Shown: positions 33,901 through 44,521, numbered from the stretch's first letter. The stretch is 47,548 bases of DNA from Ministeria vibrans ATCC 50519 (GCA_943704425.1 CALSCP010001006.1:1-47548), one strand, 5' to 3'. Notes: generated from the sequence alone by a model not told the origin. Numbers and translations: made by a program.

Positions 33901-35933
33901 AGAAGCTGTTAAAGCTCGACGAGGCGCTGCTTTTGGTGACGACGCGCGTGAGCACTTGGCTGATAATTTCACCGCGAGCCGAATCATGACGACGGAATGT
34001 TTCGAGGAGCAAGTCGGTGCCCAGACGTGTGGTGTTCATGCTGGCAAGTTTGATGGCCACCTGTAAAGCGTGGCCGGTCGTGACAGACGTGACGAGCGAC
34101 GAGGTGGCACCCGTGTAGGCACCCACGTTTGCCTCGACCTGGGGTGGCGTGGCAACGTCGTGAGGCATGCGAAGGCGCGGAGGGCAGCGTGTTCCCTGGT
34201 GATCAACGAGGTGGGTACCGAGACGCACAAGACCCTGTGTGACCTGTTCCCAGTCGCCCGACGATTGTTCGACCGTAGAAAGAACGGCACGACGCACGTC
34301 GGGCACGGCAAGAATGGATTCGCGTGTCGGGAGCCAAGAGGCGCACATGGTGTGCATGGCGTGGTCACGAAACGTCTTGATGAGGAGCGACGCAAGCAGG
34401 TCGTAGATGGCGTCGGAAAAACGATGAATCGAGGCGACAGCCAGTAAAACGGCCACGTTGAAAGGTGTGAGCAGATGCGAGCCAGCCGTCTTGCCCAGAC
34501 GCACCAGCTCGTGGCCTAGTTCGTGGTCCTGTTTGATACTGAAGACGAGATGAAGCAAGACGGTTCCCTCGGCCTGGCGCAGCTGCTCGGCATTGACATT
34601 GGTTGTGATTTCGTCGTCATCGTTGTCGTCGTCGTCGTTGTTGTGATTGTTATTATTGTGGTTTTGTTTGTTGCGCTGACGAAGCACAAGACGATCGAGT
34701 CCATTGAAGTGTTGCAGGATACGCTGAACGGCGTAGCGCTTGTGGCCTTTGGATGCGAGTAGAAGGAGTTGATAGACGAGTGGAGGTACCTCTTGGACGT
34801 CGAGCGGCGCCAGACTACGCGCAATCTTGTCCATGGTCATAAACAGTTGATCGTCGTCAAGGGGCACATCACGAAACATGTTTGCCATGTGATTCACTGT
34901 CACCGGCTCCCACGGCATGTTACACAGTCGGTAGATGGACCGACTGACGTACGTGGCACCGCTCATCTTTTCAATTTGTCCTACATCAAAACAAATTAAA
35001 ATCGTCGTCGTTTTTATTTTTCAATTTGCGTTTGGTATACCTGAATCTGTCTCCGTGGCGGCCACAGTGACTGAAGTGGCTGTGGAAATGGCCGAAAAGA
35101 GTTTAGGTAGAATTTCCAGGGAGACAAACGACTTGCGCGTGGCCAAACGGTCGGCACGAAGTTGACGAGCGCAATGACGCACAATGACTGTGAGCGACGT
35201 TGGTGGGAGTGCACCCAAGGTTGCTTTGGAGCCTGTACCACCGTCGTTGTCGACGCCTGTCGTGTTGGTCGTGGCCGTGACTGTCGCTGACGACAGGTCC
35301 GTCATGGATTCGTCGAGAGGGCCCGCGACAAGGAGCGTTGCAAGCACATTGAGTGTGTCGGTTGAGGTTTTTGCACACGATACGGCGCCCGCATCAAGCA
35401 AATCAATCGTGGCAATGGCAGTGCGTAACAACATTGCCAATGACTGTTGCGGATCATTGTCCATTGAGAGGTGCGCTGCAAGTTGCAAAAAAAAGGGGGT
35501 TTGAGATGAACGCGTTTGTTTCGTGTTTTCGACGGTGGCGAAAATCCTTTTGAAAACGAATGGCGATTGCAGAAAGTGAGTGAAAACGCGGTAGAGTACG
35601 AGTGAGATACAAAAGGAACGGAGTAAAAGGCGCGAATGTTATGAATTTGGAATGTTTCAAGTTTAACGTTTTTTTTTTCTCTTTCTTTTTTCTTCACATC
35701 TACCTGCAAAGACGTAGCGAAGACACGGGACAAGGACATCCTGGTCGCATGCTGTAGTAATGAGGTTGACGAGCTACAAATAAAACGAGAGAATCAGAGA
35801 AACGGCGCAAAACAACGCGTTTGTGTTGTCGAACATCGTCTTTGGAAAGAGGTTTGAGAAAGTCTTTGGCGCGTGCAAGCGTGTCCTCGCCGAGTGGCTG
35901 GGGTACAAGCGTGCAAAACTCGAGGGGTTTCAT
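30198..35933 (-). CDS. FANCI: FANCI, Fanconi anaemia ID2-complex subunit
   Basis: Exons 35933-35835, 35773-35704, 35475-35041, 34980-30980, 30769-30620 and 30533-30198, 1696 residues (human about 1330). Helical-repeat protein that with FANCD2 clamps DNA at crosslinks. Family marks: FRDVPL, EVPPLVYQLLLLASKG, EGTVLLHLVFSIKQDHELGH, WEQVTQGLVRLG, KDACDYLSFVEPATAESILR, VLRKSMFSRDVDSRKIATGG (Lys about 642 aligns with the monoubiquitinated Lys523 of human), an SQ site soon after, DQFELDRACDFG, KLVPALIFAIEQNERFLIQL and VNYMKKVKRSTARDFRI. The tail is very acidic, with a basic KRKR-type element in NNRKRARTED. Extra length comes from low-complexity Asn/Asp, Ala/Lys-rich and Gly-rich inserts. Confidence 0.94.
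30780..30952. repeat. AAT/ATT-rich run in FANCI intron
   Basis: Nearly pure A/T intron (30770-30979) made of AAT, AATT and ATAATA units. No coding or RNA signal. Confidence 0.85.
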
Positions 35934-36285
35934 TAAAAAGTAGTGTAATTTGTAATTTGTATTTTCAATTATGTCAAGTTCGTTGATTGTTTCTCGTGTG
36001 ACTAACTCTGGAAGTTCAAAATCCAGCCAACAGGCGATTCATGCTTCTGGGCCTGCGTCGGACCTGAACAGTATACTTCCTCGACAAAATAGACAGTCAC
36101 CGTACGACATATAGTCATACACAGTCCAAATAACAGGAATGTGACCGATTTGTCATTGGAAGTCTACACGACGGGAACATTGCAAGAGATGAAAAAAGTG
36201 TGTGAGAAAGCGATGCGCGTGTATGTGGGTGTGGGGGTGAGTGGGTCGTGTGTCGTGTGTCGTGTGTCGTATTGTATTACGCACC
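35934..36285. other. 352-base spacer between FANCI start and ATG10 stop
   Basis: Both genes read leftward, so this holds the FANCI promoter and the ATG10 3' end. It contains a small repeat of CGTGTGT at 36245-36270 and AT-rich DNA next to the FANCI ATG. The open frames here are short and without family features. No RNA gene seen. Confidence 0.5.
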
Positions 36286-37233
36286 TCAATTGGAAGGGTC
36301 ATGGTGAGCTTCAGGTGCAAAGTAGGGGCTCAGTGGGAGTGCACAGCCCACGACGGCACCGACAATGGACAGCCATGAACACAAGTAGTTGCCTGTATCT
36401 GAATGTGCACCTTCCACTGTGCTCATGAGCGTTGCAGTCTGACAGGGGTGCAAATGGTAAAACACACGTCCCAACAGCGGATGTTCCTGAATCGAATCAC
36501 AACGGGTGAGTGCCACGAGAGCGCGACGTGAGACTCGATGTTTCACCTTTTGTGTAAGAAATGTCCATTGCTCGGTCTGGAGTCGCTCTCGATGATACAA
36601 ATCAATGTCGAGCCACACTTGCTCGCGGGTGAGTCGCTGTCCGTCTGTCCACCAACCAAAACAAAAAAGTTCAATCCGTAGTCCCTTGTACATATCTGCA
36701 TACCAATGGTAGACGCGTTGAAAAAGAGCACCGGCACACTGTAGGTGGTGCTGTACACAACGTGATATTCGTATTTGTGCCAGGCAGAAGTTGACTGTGC
36801 GAAAAACGAACTTGCGAGTCAAAATGAAAAACGACGAAGACAAAACCCCCACTGGTGTACGGTTGTGAGAGCAGCTGCGTCGTCATCGTCAACCAAAGAC
36901 TCATCAAGCAGGTCGTTATCGAGTGTTTCGTCCATCTTGCCTGCGATGGCATTGTCGCTTGGCGTCTTGGCAGGCGGGAGTCGCAAAACGTCCGCTTTGA
37001 GCAAATAGCCACCGCCAATTCGAGTCTACGCAGTACTAAGTCAGCCTTGCACTGCCAGGGAGGTGGTAGGTAGTCTGATCGTACATTCACCTGGCGCCAT
37101 TGCCAGCCGTCCGCAATGGAGTCGCTTGCTGTCACAATCGCTCGGGCATCCAACTGAGAATGAAATGCAGGTCATGAAATTTGCTTTGCAGCCTGCACTC
37201 GTGTACCTGAAACTTTTCCCACGAGAGAGTCAT
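36286..37233 (-). CDS. ATG10: ATG10, E2-like enzyme of ATG12 conjugation
   Basis: Six exons (37233-37207, 37153-37091, 37025-36861, 36794-36704, 36644-36547, 36486-36286), 214 residues; human ATG10 is about 220. Marks in order: TLSWEKFQ, IADGWQWRQ, GGYLLKADVLRLP, an acidic insert, KYEYHVVYSTTYSVPVLFFN, DGQRLTREQVWLDI, EHPLLGRVFYHLHPCQTATL with the catalytic Cys (about C163) in HPC, and NYLCSWLSIVGAVVGCALPL. Known role: accepts ATG12 from ATG7 and transfers it to ATG5, needed for autophagosome growth. Every splice rejoins a family motif. The intron between exons 3 and 4 uses GTACAC and a TTTTTCGCACAG acceptor. It lies in the same window as a candidate autophagy receptor but is not linked to it. 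Confidence 0.94.
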
Positions 37234-37335
37234 GATTACAATACAGATAAATAAATAAATAGAGTTAATAGTATAGAAATTCTTTTTAAAATAAAACCCA
37301 TTAATTATTAATGATATAGGATTGAACTCGATTGA

Positions 37336-38953
37336 TTAAGATTTTAATTCTTTTATGGGAAAACGGCAGCGCTTGCCACAACCTCGACAGAGAGATTGGT
37401 CCGGAGAGGGTGCGGGTGGTTTTGGACATACACATCGGTTGTGCTTCTGGTGCTCGTCGAGTGTACGTGACACAAAGCCATCCAAATGCTGCTGCAACGC
37501 TCGCTGCATAGACACAACAACAAAAGTAAAATCACAACATTTGCACAGCATACGCCTTGATTTTACCTGGGTGGTGAACACTCGCTCGCACACATGACAG
37601 CACAGCGGTTGTAGTGCCAGGGCGGGTGCGTCCACGGGAGCCCCGGCATATCGTCGTTCCCGCTCCCGCTCCTCTGCGCTCACACTCGCTTTGTCTGTCG
37701 TTCCCACACCCCCTTCTTCATGTGCTACGAAACACCAAAATCGCGCCGTTATTACTTTTCTCTCGCTGTCGCTTTGTTCTTTCCCCTCATCTCCTCCTCT
37801 CTCTCTATCTCTATCACTTTGTTTCTTTCTCTATTACTTTGTTTCTTTCTCCTCTCTCTATTACTTTGTTTTTTTCTCCTCTCTCTCTATTACTTTGCCA
37901 CTTCCCCCTTCTCTCTCTCATGTATAATTATCATTTGTACCTTGAAGGGCGTCCGTGTCACCTGCAAAGTCCCACAAGCAAATGGAACATAAAGCGCCCG
38001 AACACTTTGCGGGTTGTGCACTCCCACACCGAAACACAGTCTCAATGTGGCGTTCGGCTGGAAACCGCTTTCCAACTATAATATGAACGATATATTACAC
38101 ATGCTGCAGTGCCACTCTATCTTTTTTTCGTCTCACCTTGGTGTCTTCTCAGTTCGTATCCATACGCTTCGGCCCAGTGTGCCTCTGATTGAGATTCCGT
38201 CGACTCCGCATGTCCTTGTGTGCCACCATGTATGAGTCGATCAAACGAGGGCGTGCCTTGCGAGACCACAACGAGTCCAAGGTGTGCAGCAATGCTGGCT
38301 ATGCCCCAGTCGCGCACTTGGTGCTCGCACAGAGTCAGGTGCACAGTACCCTCGTCTTTGTTGGCCAAACGACTGCAGGCGGAGTGTAAATAGTGTGCTA
38401 CAAGAGCTCGGTTGCGCTGAAGGAGGTCTTCACCAGAATGGGGAAAGTTGAAGACAATCCTATCGAAAGGTTGGACACTCTCGAGGGCGTTTGAGGCGAC
38501 GTGAAGACGACTCGCATCGACGCCGTGCAGGACGTGTTCGACAAGCCTGCGTTGCTCCAGATTCTCCACAATTCCTCGCGACTCGGGGTACTTGGCAAAG
38601 AGTGCGTCGCGCGAGTCAAACGTGGTGGCTGTGAGGGAGAGGGGAACGCGACGACCGGCACACCGACACAACGCCCGTGAATAGCTTAAATTTCCGTCTC
38701 CCACGACTAGTATCCTCCAAACAACCGGCGGCACAGTTCTAGGCGTCACATTGGCTGCAGCATCTGTCGACGGTGCGCTTGTCGTCGTCGTTGTCGCTGT
38801 CGTTGTCGCCAGTCGTTTCTTGTGCTTCGCTGCGACATGTTGCTTCAATCGATCTTGGTTCGCCGTTCGACGCCCACACACGTCGCAAACAAAGGAACGA
38901 ACGCCTGGCAAAGTCTCAGATGCCTCCGACGACTCACAGCGTTGCCTCTTCAT
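37336..38953 (-). CDS. BMT5-like rRNA uridine methyltransferase with zinc fingers
   Basis: Exons 38953-38137, 38075-37941, 37724-37567 and 37503-37336, 425 residues. An N-terminal C2H2 finger (FVCDVCGRRTANQDRLKQHV-AAKH) is followed by the DUF2431 Rossmann domain of 25S rRNA m3U methyltransferase Bmt5. Its marks are WRILVVGDGNLSYSRALC (SAM motif I), LSLTATTFDSRDALFAKYP, VLHGVDASRLH, FDRIVFNFPHSGED with NRALVAHYLHSA, and EGTVHLTLCEHQVRDWGIAS. After a linker the C-terminus has a second C2H2-like finger split by an intron (LCCHVCERVFTTQ | RALQQHLDGF) and a Cys-rich end (CVCP...LCRGCGKRC). Yeast Bmt5 lacks such fingers as far as I know. Donor of intron 2 could also be GTGACA at 37958. Divergent from LTV1. 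Confidence 0.87.
37800..37912. repeat. Intronic minisatellite sharing the dispersed motif
   Basis: Four units of about 26-30 bases, each close to TATTACTTTGTTTCTTTCTC plus a CT stretch, on the plus strand within intron 37725-37940 of the minus-strand BMT5-like gene. The unit is nearly that of 6893-7281, in the opposite sense relative to transcription. Confidence 0.85.
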
Positions 38954-39094
38954 CTATGATGATTAGAGTGGCGAGGAATTGAACTTTAGTCAGTCGTTGT
39001 GAGAGTGTGATCGATTCAACACGAAGTCACGAAAGCGAATCAGTTATTTCTCTCCTCTCTACTCTATTCTACAGTTCCAGTCCAACATTCGACG
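38954..39094. promoter_or_regulatory. 141-base divergent promoter of two ribosome-biogenesis genes
   Basis: Start-to-start spacer between the BMT5-like methyltransferase (minus) and LTV1 (plus). Short enough for a shared bidirectional promoter. No known box recognised with confidence. Confidence 0.5.
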
Positions 39095-39342
39095 ATGGGA
39101 AAGCACAAGAAGAAGCTTTTCGACAAGAAACGCGATGCGACATTTAGCCTCGTGCATCGAAGCCAACGCGACCCGCTTGCCGCCGATAGCGATGCGCCCC
39201 AGAGGATTCTACTGCCCACCAACGAAGCAGCGGTATGACGAACACGTGCGTGGTGGGGGGTGTGCGGAGGGTTTCGCTTTGATTTAGAGTCGCGCAAGAG
39301 AGAGACAATGATTATTCATTCTAAAAGGACCGGCTTTTTTTT

Positions 39343-39374
<32 letters not shown>

Positions 39375-41318
39375 GGAACGTATGCAAGCGGCCGTTTTGG
39401 CGCCGCCCACGCATGAACGGCATGAGTTCGAGGGTGTGGATGAGGAGGCGATGTGGGAGGATGCCGACGGGGACGAATTCGCGGATGCAGAAGACGAGAG
39501 TGTTGACGACGAGCAGAGGGTGAAGCTGGCCAAGGAGATGTTCAGCGAGGAGGTGGAGAGTGTCGACCCCAAGATGCGACGACGACAATTGGGCATTTTC
39601 TATGACGACGACTACGACTACGAGAAGCATTTGAGTCCGATTGGACGGGACGCCAACGCAACGTTTATTGCGGCGCCCTCGAAACGCGGCGGTGCGGTGT
39701 CGCATACGGACGCAGAACTTCCACGTGGACTTGACACGGGTGTTGCCAAAGTGGTGGCAGCGTTGCCCACAGACGTGTTTGCATCGACAGAACAGCAAGA
39801 TCTCGGGGCGCTGTATCGAGCAGCGGCGCCCGTCACCGGTCCTCAACTGGACGTTGACCCAGACATTTTGGCGGCACTCGATTCGGACTATGAGGAGGGG
39901 GATGTCGAGCCAGGGGTTTTTGGAGATCTGGACGATGACTTTGTGGTCATGGTAAGTGAAAGGCCATATAGAATAAGAAAGAAAGAAAGAAAGAAAAAAG
40001 TCACTGAAGTGAGGTGGTGTGTGTGTGTGTGTGTGTAGGCGAACGACGATGAGTATGAGGACGAAGAGTACGAAGAAGGGGGTGAGTACAGTGACGAGGA
40101 GGAAGGAGGAGCCAAGCGGGGCGGAGTGCACGAGTGGCTTGCGACGGGCGGAGGCAGTGCAGACGCCAGTGTGGATGTGGGAGAGGCAGTGCGAGCACGA
40201 TTGCGCGCAGTGCACTTTGACACGCACGAGCACACACATGGCGGCCCGTGTGTGGATGGAGGCGACGACGACGACAACGACGACGATAGGTTTGCTGCAG
40301 AGGAGACGCGCTCGCGCTTTACCGACTATTCGCTGTCGTCGAGCATCATGCCTCGCTCAGAAGCACTGCAGACGCTCGATGATCGCTTTGAGCGGCTCAT
40401 GGAGGAGTACGATGACGAGAAGGTACAATTGTTGAAATTTGTTTGGAGGATGGAACCGTGATAGTCTCTGTTGTGTAGATTGGAGCACTGGACGACGATG
40501 AGGAGGCGGTGCGGGGATGCATAGACGACGAAGAAGAGCAGATGGAGGGGAACGAGGCACTGAGTGGGGTGTTTGATGCGTACCTGGAGAAGCAAGAGAT
40601 GACGCGTGCAGACGAACTGGCAGCATTTGGGCGAGTGCGGACGGAGCTGCGGGACACGGTGCGTCTGCCGACGGCAGTGGCGTCGGACGACGAAGACGAC
40701 ACGCCTGAGGCAGACGAGCGGCGGGCGCTGGAAGTGCGAGAGATGTTTGATGCGGGAGGGGCCCAGAAGGAGCAGTGGGACTGCGAGTCGATTCTGTCTA
40801 CCTATAGCAATTTGTATCACCATCCAAAGGTGATTGAGGATCAGGATATGGCGCGGAGACGTAAGGCACGTCAGGCAGAGCGCGAGCGGCGCATGGCCGA
40901 GGCGCACGCCAAGGGCACGGGAAGCGCCCACAAGATTGAGCTGGGGGCCAAGGGAATGCCTGTGGGAGTCATTGAGGCGCATCGCGAGCAGACGCGCGCC
41001 AGTACGCGTAAAGGCGATGAAGGGAAAGGTGCGGATGCGGAGGCGGAAGAGGGCACTGACGATCGTGATAATGATGCTGATGATGGGGATGACGATGATG
41101 AGGATGATGCTGATTTTGTGGTGGGAGCGAGCTTTGCCCCACGACCCAAAGGAGAGTCTGCAGAGGAGAAGCGCGCGCGAAAACACGCAATTAAGGAGGA
41201 GCGACGTCTTAAGCGGGCCGTCAAGAAGGAGACCCGCTCGGCGTTTGCTTCTGAACGACGTCAGCAGGAGGCGTGCGCCATTGCACGCAAGGCCAATCTC
41301 GGAGCGCTCATCTTGTAA
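39095..41318 (+). CDS. LTV1: LTV1, 40S ribosome assembly and export factor
   Basis: join(39095-39232, 39376-39951, 40039-40422, 40479-41318), 645 residues, phase-0 introns. The N-terminus is diagnostic: MGKHKKKLFDKKRDATFSLV, HRSQRDPLAADSDAPQRILL. Next come very acidic stretches and the LTV1 core: RRQLGIFYDDDYDYEKHLSP, TDVFASTEQQDLG, LDPD/DPDILAALDSDYEE, SRFTDYSLSSSIMPRSEALQ with LDDRFERLMEEYDDEKIG, and WDCESILSTYSNLYHHPKVI. The C-terminus is basic (KRARKHAIKEERRLKRAVKK). Known role: binds pre-40S particles near uS3 and leaves after casein kinase 1 phosphorylation; Ser/Thr near the core would be the targets. The short plus-strand introns contain poly-T/CT and GT runs. Confidence 0.95.
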
Positions 41319-41638
41319 AAGTATATTTTTGACTCGGTTTTATTGTGTTACTTTTCCGCTACGTCATGTCACTGATTACACGATACATCTCTAATCTTGG
41401 AAAAAAAAATATTAACCACTTGACAATAAATTTGGTGAATAGTGAGCGTGCTCAGGTCTCAGTTATCAGTAGTTCAGTACTGAGTACTGACGATCGACGA
41501 ACATGAAACAATCACTTTAAGTGAGTGTATATTTTTACATTTCCAAATTCCAATTCGCACCAAATAAAAAATCAAAAATCAAAATATTAAATAATATCAA
41601 ATTTATTCACCCACTCTTCAGAAAAACTCATCTCAATC
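41319..41638. other. 320-base spacer upstream of H2A.Z copy 1
   Basis: Holds the LTV1 3' end and the promoter of H2A.Z copy 1. AT-rich, with a small palindromic patch at about 41466-41492 (TTCAGTACTGAGTACTGA). No tRNA-like cloverleaf or coding frame seen. Confidence 0.45.
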
Positions 41639-42800
41639 ATGGTAAGTGGTTACGGAACGTCGGTGTGCCAGAATGAAATACACAAAAAGTGTCGAGCAGC
41701 TCTCTTTTTTGACTGGAGCTCATCTTTTGCAATTTGTCCCCTCCACAGTCGTCAAAGGGAGCCAAGACCGGAGCCAAGACCAAGGATAAGGCCCAACCTA
41801 CGTCGCGTTCGCAGAAGGCCGGACTTCAGGTACGTACTGAGAGACGGCGAGCCGTGGAAAACTGTAAACGTTTTTTTTTTGAGTGCGTTTGCTTTGATCC
41901 TCAATATCTTGCCAACGCCGATGCGACTATCGCTGCCGTTCACTCCAGCCGTTTTAACAATGTGTTTTGTATACGCTACCGCGATTCGTTTTCTAATTGA
42001 AGTTGATGGCGAGCGGTGAGGGCGATGCGATGAAATGGACGACCGTTGAGATTTCTCAAGCGGGGCGTCTCTGCTTCTGGACGTCTTTCACGACTCTCTG
42101 CTGAGCCCAACCCCCTGTGTATGCACTATTACGCATTGTTGTGAACCCCTGTTGACGGTCTTCCCTTGTTTCGGATGTCCACTACAGTGTTTTTGAATTT
42201 GGCGCCAAAAGTTGTTTTGTCTTTGTTTCGTCCCACAATACCAAATGCGCGCGTTTGTTTGACACCTACCTTCCTTGTGTAATGTGCTCAAGATGCCTTG
42301 ATGGCGATTACGGCTACATTTGTTCAGTGTTGTGTCTAGTTTTGTTTTTGACTTGGCATTCCTACTGAGTGAGTGAGAGGACTCCCACCACACACTCGAC
42401 AATATTGTGACTGTGATGAAAACAACAAGCTTGTCTTCTCATCTTCTGCAACACACCTGACCCTGCCACTGCTCCAATTTCCTTGTAGTTCCCCGTCGGT
42501 CGTATCCACCGTCACCTCAAGTCGCGTGCCACTGCCCACGGCCGTGTTGGTGCCACCGCTGCCGTCTACACCGCCGCCATTCTGGAGTACCTCAGCGCCG
42601 AGGTGCTCGAGTTGGCTGGCAACGCCTCAAAGGATCTCAAGGTGAAGCGTATCACGCCGCGCCATTTGCAGCTTGCCATTCGTGGTGACGAGGAGCTCGA
42701 CACGCTCATCAAGGCGACCATTGCCGGCGGCGGTGTCATCCCGCACATCCACCGCTCGCTCCTCAAGAAGGCCAAGGCCAAGGAGGGCGAGAAGGCCTAA
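41639..42800 (+). CDS. H2A.Z: Histone variant H2A.Z, copy 1
   Basis: join(41639-41641, 41749-41829, 42489-42800), 131 residues. The first coding exon is just the ATG. H2A.Z, not canonical H2[95 protein letters not shown]. The acidic-patch GDEELD and the single-residue-longer H2A.Z loop are present, and the tail is short and Lys-rich without SQ. Known role: nucleosomes flanking transcription start sites, placed by SWR1. Intron 2 is 659 bases. Exon 3 is identical to that of cop 2; exon 2 differs by three synonymous changes. A 3' hairpin follows at 42858. Confidence 0.97.
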
Positions 42801-43102
42801 ATTGGAAAGAGCAATCTTTTCGTGTATATGTAATACAACCAACCCCCCAACCCCAACGGAGGATTTTCAATTCTCCATCCAACCAAAAGAACAATGCGAG
42901 AACGAAGAACAAAGTTCATTTTTCGAGGTGGCGATATATCATTCAAGTGAGTTGATCAGTGTAGTGCTGACAAGTAAATAAGTTATGTGATTAAGTCTGA
43001 ACAGACTGAACTCTGATTATTCTGAAATTTGAAGTCAGTTTACTCAGTTTACAGTTAACAGTTTTATTCAACTAAACCCCTAACAACCTACATCTACATA
43101 TC
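42801..43102. other. 302-base spacer between the two H2A.Z genes
   Basis: Contains the copy-1 3' UTR with a hairpin, then AT-rich DNA with repeated CTGA/TCAGTT-type words (42945-43070) forming the copy-2 promoter. No other gene. Confidence 0.5.
42858..42876 (+). promoter_or_regulatory. 3' hairpin after H2A.Z copy 1
   Basis: GGAGGATTTTCAATTCTCC, 57 bases past the stop. It can pair as GGAGGAT with ATTCTCC (one G-U), leaving a T-rich TTTCA loop. A near-identical element follows copy 2, with the same AATACAACC and ACCAA flanks. It recalls, but does not match, the animal histone mRNA stem-loop. Confidence 0.6.
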
Positions 43103-44256
43103 ATGGTACGGATCATACACTCGGCGTGCGCTTCGTTGTTTGAGGCGCAGAGAGAAAGGAAAGTAACTCAACTCTCGTTCTGTCGCTCTCCTCATCGCGT
43201 AGTCGTCAAAGGGAGCCAAGACCGGAGCCAAGACCAAGGATAAGGCCCAGCCCACTTCGCGTTCGCAGAAGGCCGGACTTCAGGTATGCGTTGTGTGTGT
43301 TTTTTTTTTTTTTTTTTCCTCGCTTGGCCAAACCCTCTTTCGACTCCGTTTTCTCGCAACCTCTTTCACGACCACGCCCGCTTTTATCTCTCCCAGATAC
43401 GCCTCATTCCTCTCTATACGATACCGTTGGAATTTTCTCAGTGTCGTGTCTCAGCGTCGAGTTAGACGTGAGACAAGGCGCGCTCCAAAAAACTAAGAAA
43501 AAAATCGAAACGACCGTTGGAATGCTCTTCGCGCCAATGACGCGCGTGCACTGCCCAATCGTCTCGCCATGACATTGGCGATCATCATGTATTCCCAGTA
43601 GCACCGCCCGATCAGCCGCCAACCGCTCTCTTGACCGCTTCCGCAACGCGCCAAATGTTGGCTTTTTTTCGCTTTTTTTTTCGCTACTTTGCAAACGCTC
43701 TCGCGCTCGAGTCCCCTTGTACCATAGCGCGAATCTGTCTCGCCGACACCGTTATGCATAACGCATTCTACCGTGTGGATGGTAAAGCAGCAACCAGATG
43801 GTACTGGAGAGGCCACAGTGGTCCATATGAGTTGGTGAACCTCATTAATTTTTTTTCAGTATTAGTCATGAATAATTTTTATTGTCCATTTCCTTCAATT
43901 TGTACCACCGTTTGCTCTTGCTTACCGCGAATGTCTCCTTGTAGTTCCCCGTCGGTCGTATCCACCGTCACCTCAAGTCGCGTGCCACTGCCCACGGCCG
44001 TGTTGGTGCCACCGCTGCCGTCTACACCGCCGCCATTCTGGAGTACCTCAGCGCCGAGGTGCTCGAGTTGGCTGGCAACGCCTCAAAGGATCTCAAGGTG
44101 AAGCGTATCACGCCGCGCCATTTGCAGCTTGCCATTCGTGGTGACGAGGAGCTCGACACGCTCATCAAGGCGACCATTGCCGGCGGCGGTGTCATCCCGC
44201 ACATCCACCGCTCGCTCCTCAAGAAGGCCAAGGCCAAGGAGGGCGAGAAGGCCTAA
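43103..44256 (+). CDS. H2A.Z: Histone variant H2A.Z, copy 2
   Basis: join(43103-43105, 43203-43283, 43945-44256), 131 residues, protein identical to copy 1. The gene has the same structure: ATG-only first exon, 81-base second exon, 312-base last exon. By eye the last exon has no difference from copy 1 over 312 bases, synonymous sites included. Exon 2 has three synonymous differences clustered in three adjacent codons (CAG CCC ACT against CAA CCT ACG). The 661-base intron 2 has almost no similarity to that of copy 1 apart from the acceptor. This pattern points to gene conversion of exon 3 after an older duplication. Promoters differ, so the copies may be expressed differently. Confidence 0.97.
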
Positions 44257-44347
44257 AGTGCTTGTGCGCCCTCTCCCAACCCCCACCCCCCCACCCCTCA
44301 ACTTTCTGTAACTTTTTTCCGAAAAATAATACAACCCCCAAAACCAA

Positions 44348-44365
44348 GGAGGATTTCAATTCTCC
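44348..44365 (+). promoter_or_regulatory. 3' hairpin after H2A.Z copy 2
   Basis: GGAGGATTTCAATTCTCC, 91 bases past the stop: a 7-pair stem (one G-U) and a TTCA loop. It is one T shorter than the copy-1 element, the deletion falling in the loop, so the stem is kept. Confidence 0.6.
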
Positions 44366-44521
44366 ACCAAAAAAAAAATTTCAGAATAGACGCAACCAAA
44401 ATTGCGCGCACAATACGCATCGACGCAATAAAATTATTGAGGCACCTGAAACTGCATGTGCGTGCCGCGTGTAAAGATGAGTCAGTCATCGAGGACATCG
44501 GGTGACATAATAAATGATTTG

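Noticed and set aside
41460-41495. Palindromic TCAGTACTGAGTACTGA patch
   Set aside because: Too short and imperfect to call a regulatory element; no second copy near the other H2A.Z gene with the same spacing.
42010-42110. Possible C/D-box snoRNA in intron 2 of H2A.Z copy 1 (GCGATGA, then CTGA followed by GCCC, with GGGC upstream)
   Set aside because: The C box has a mismatch, the closing stem is not adjacent to the box, no convincing C'/D' pair is present, and nothing equivalent lies in copy 2.
43490-43600. Inverted repeat GGAAT...ATTCC with an ATGATGA box on the minus strand in H2A.Z copy 2 intron
   Set aside because: There is no CTGA D box before the closing stem, so a snoRNA is not supported; short inverted repeats are expected by chance.
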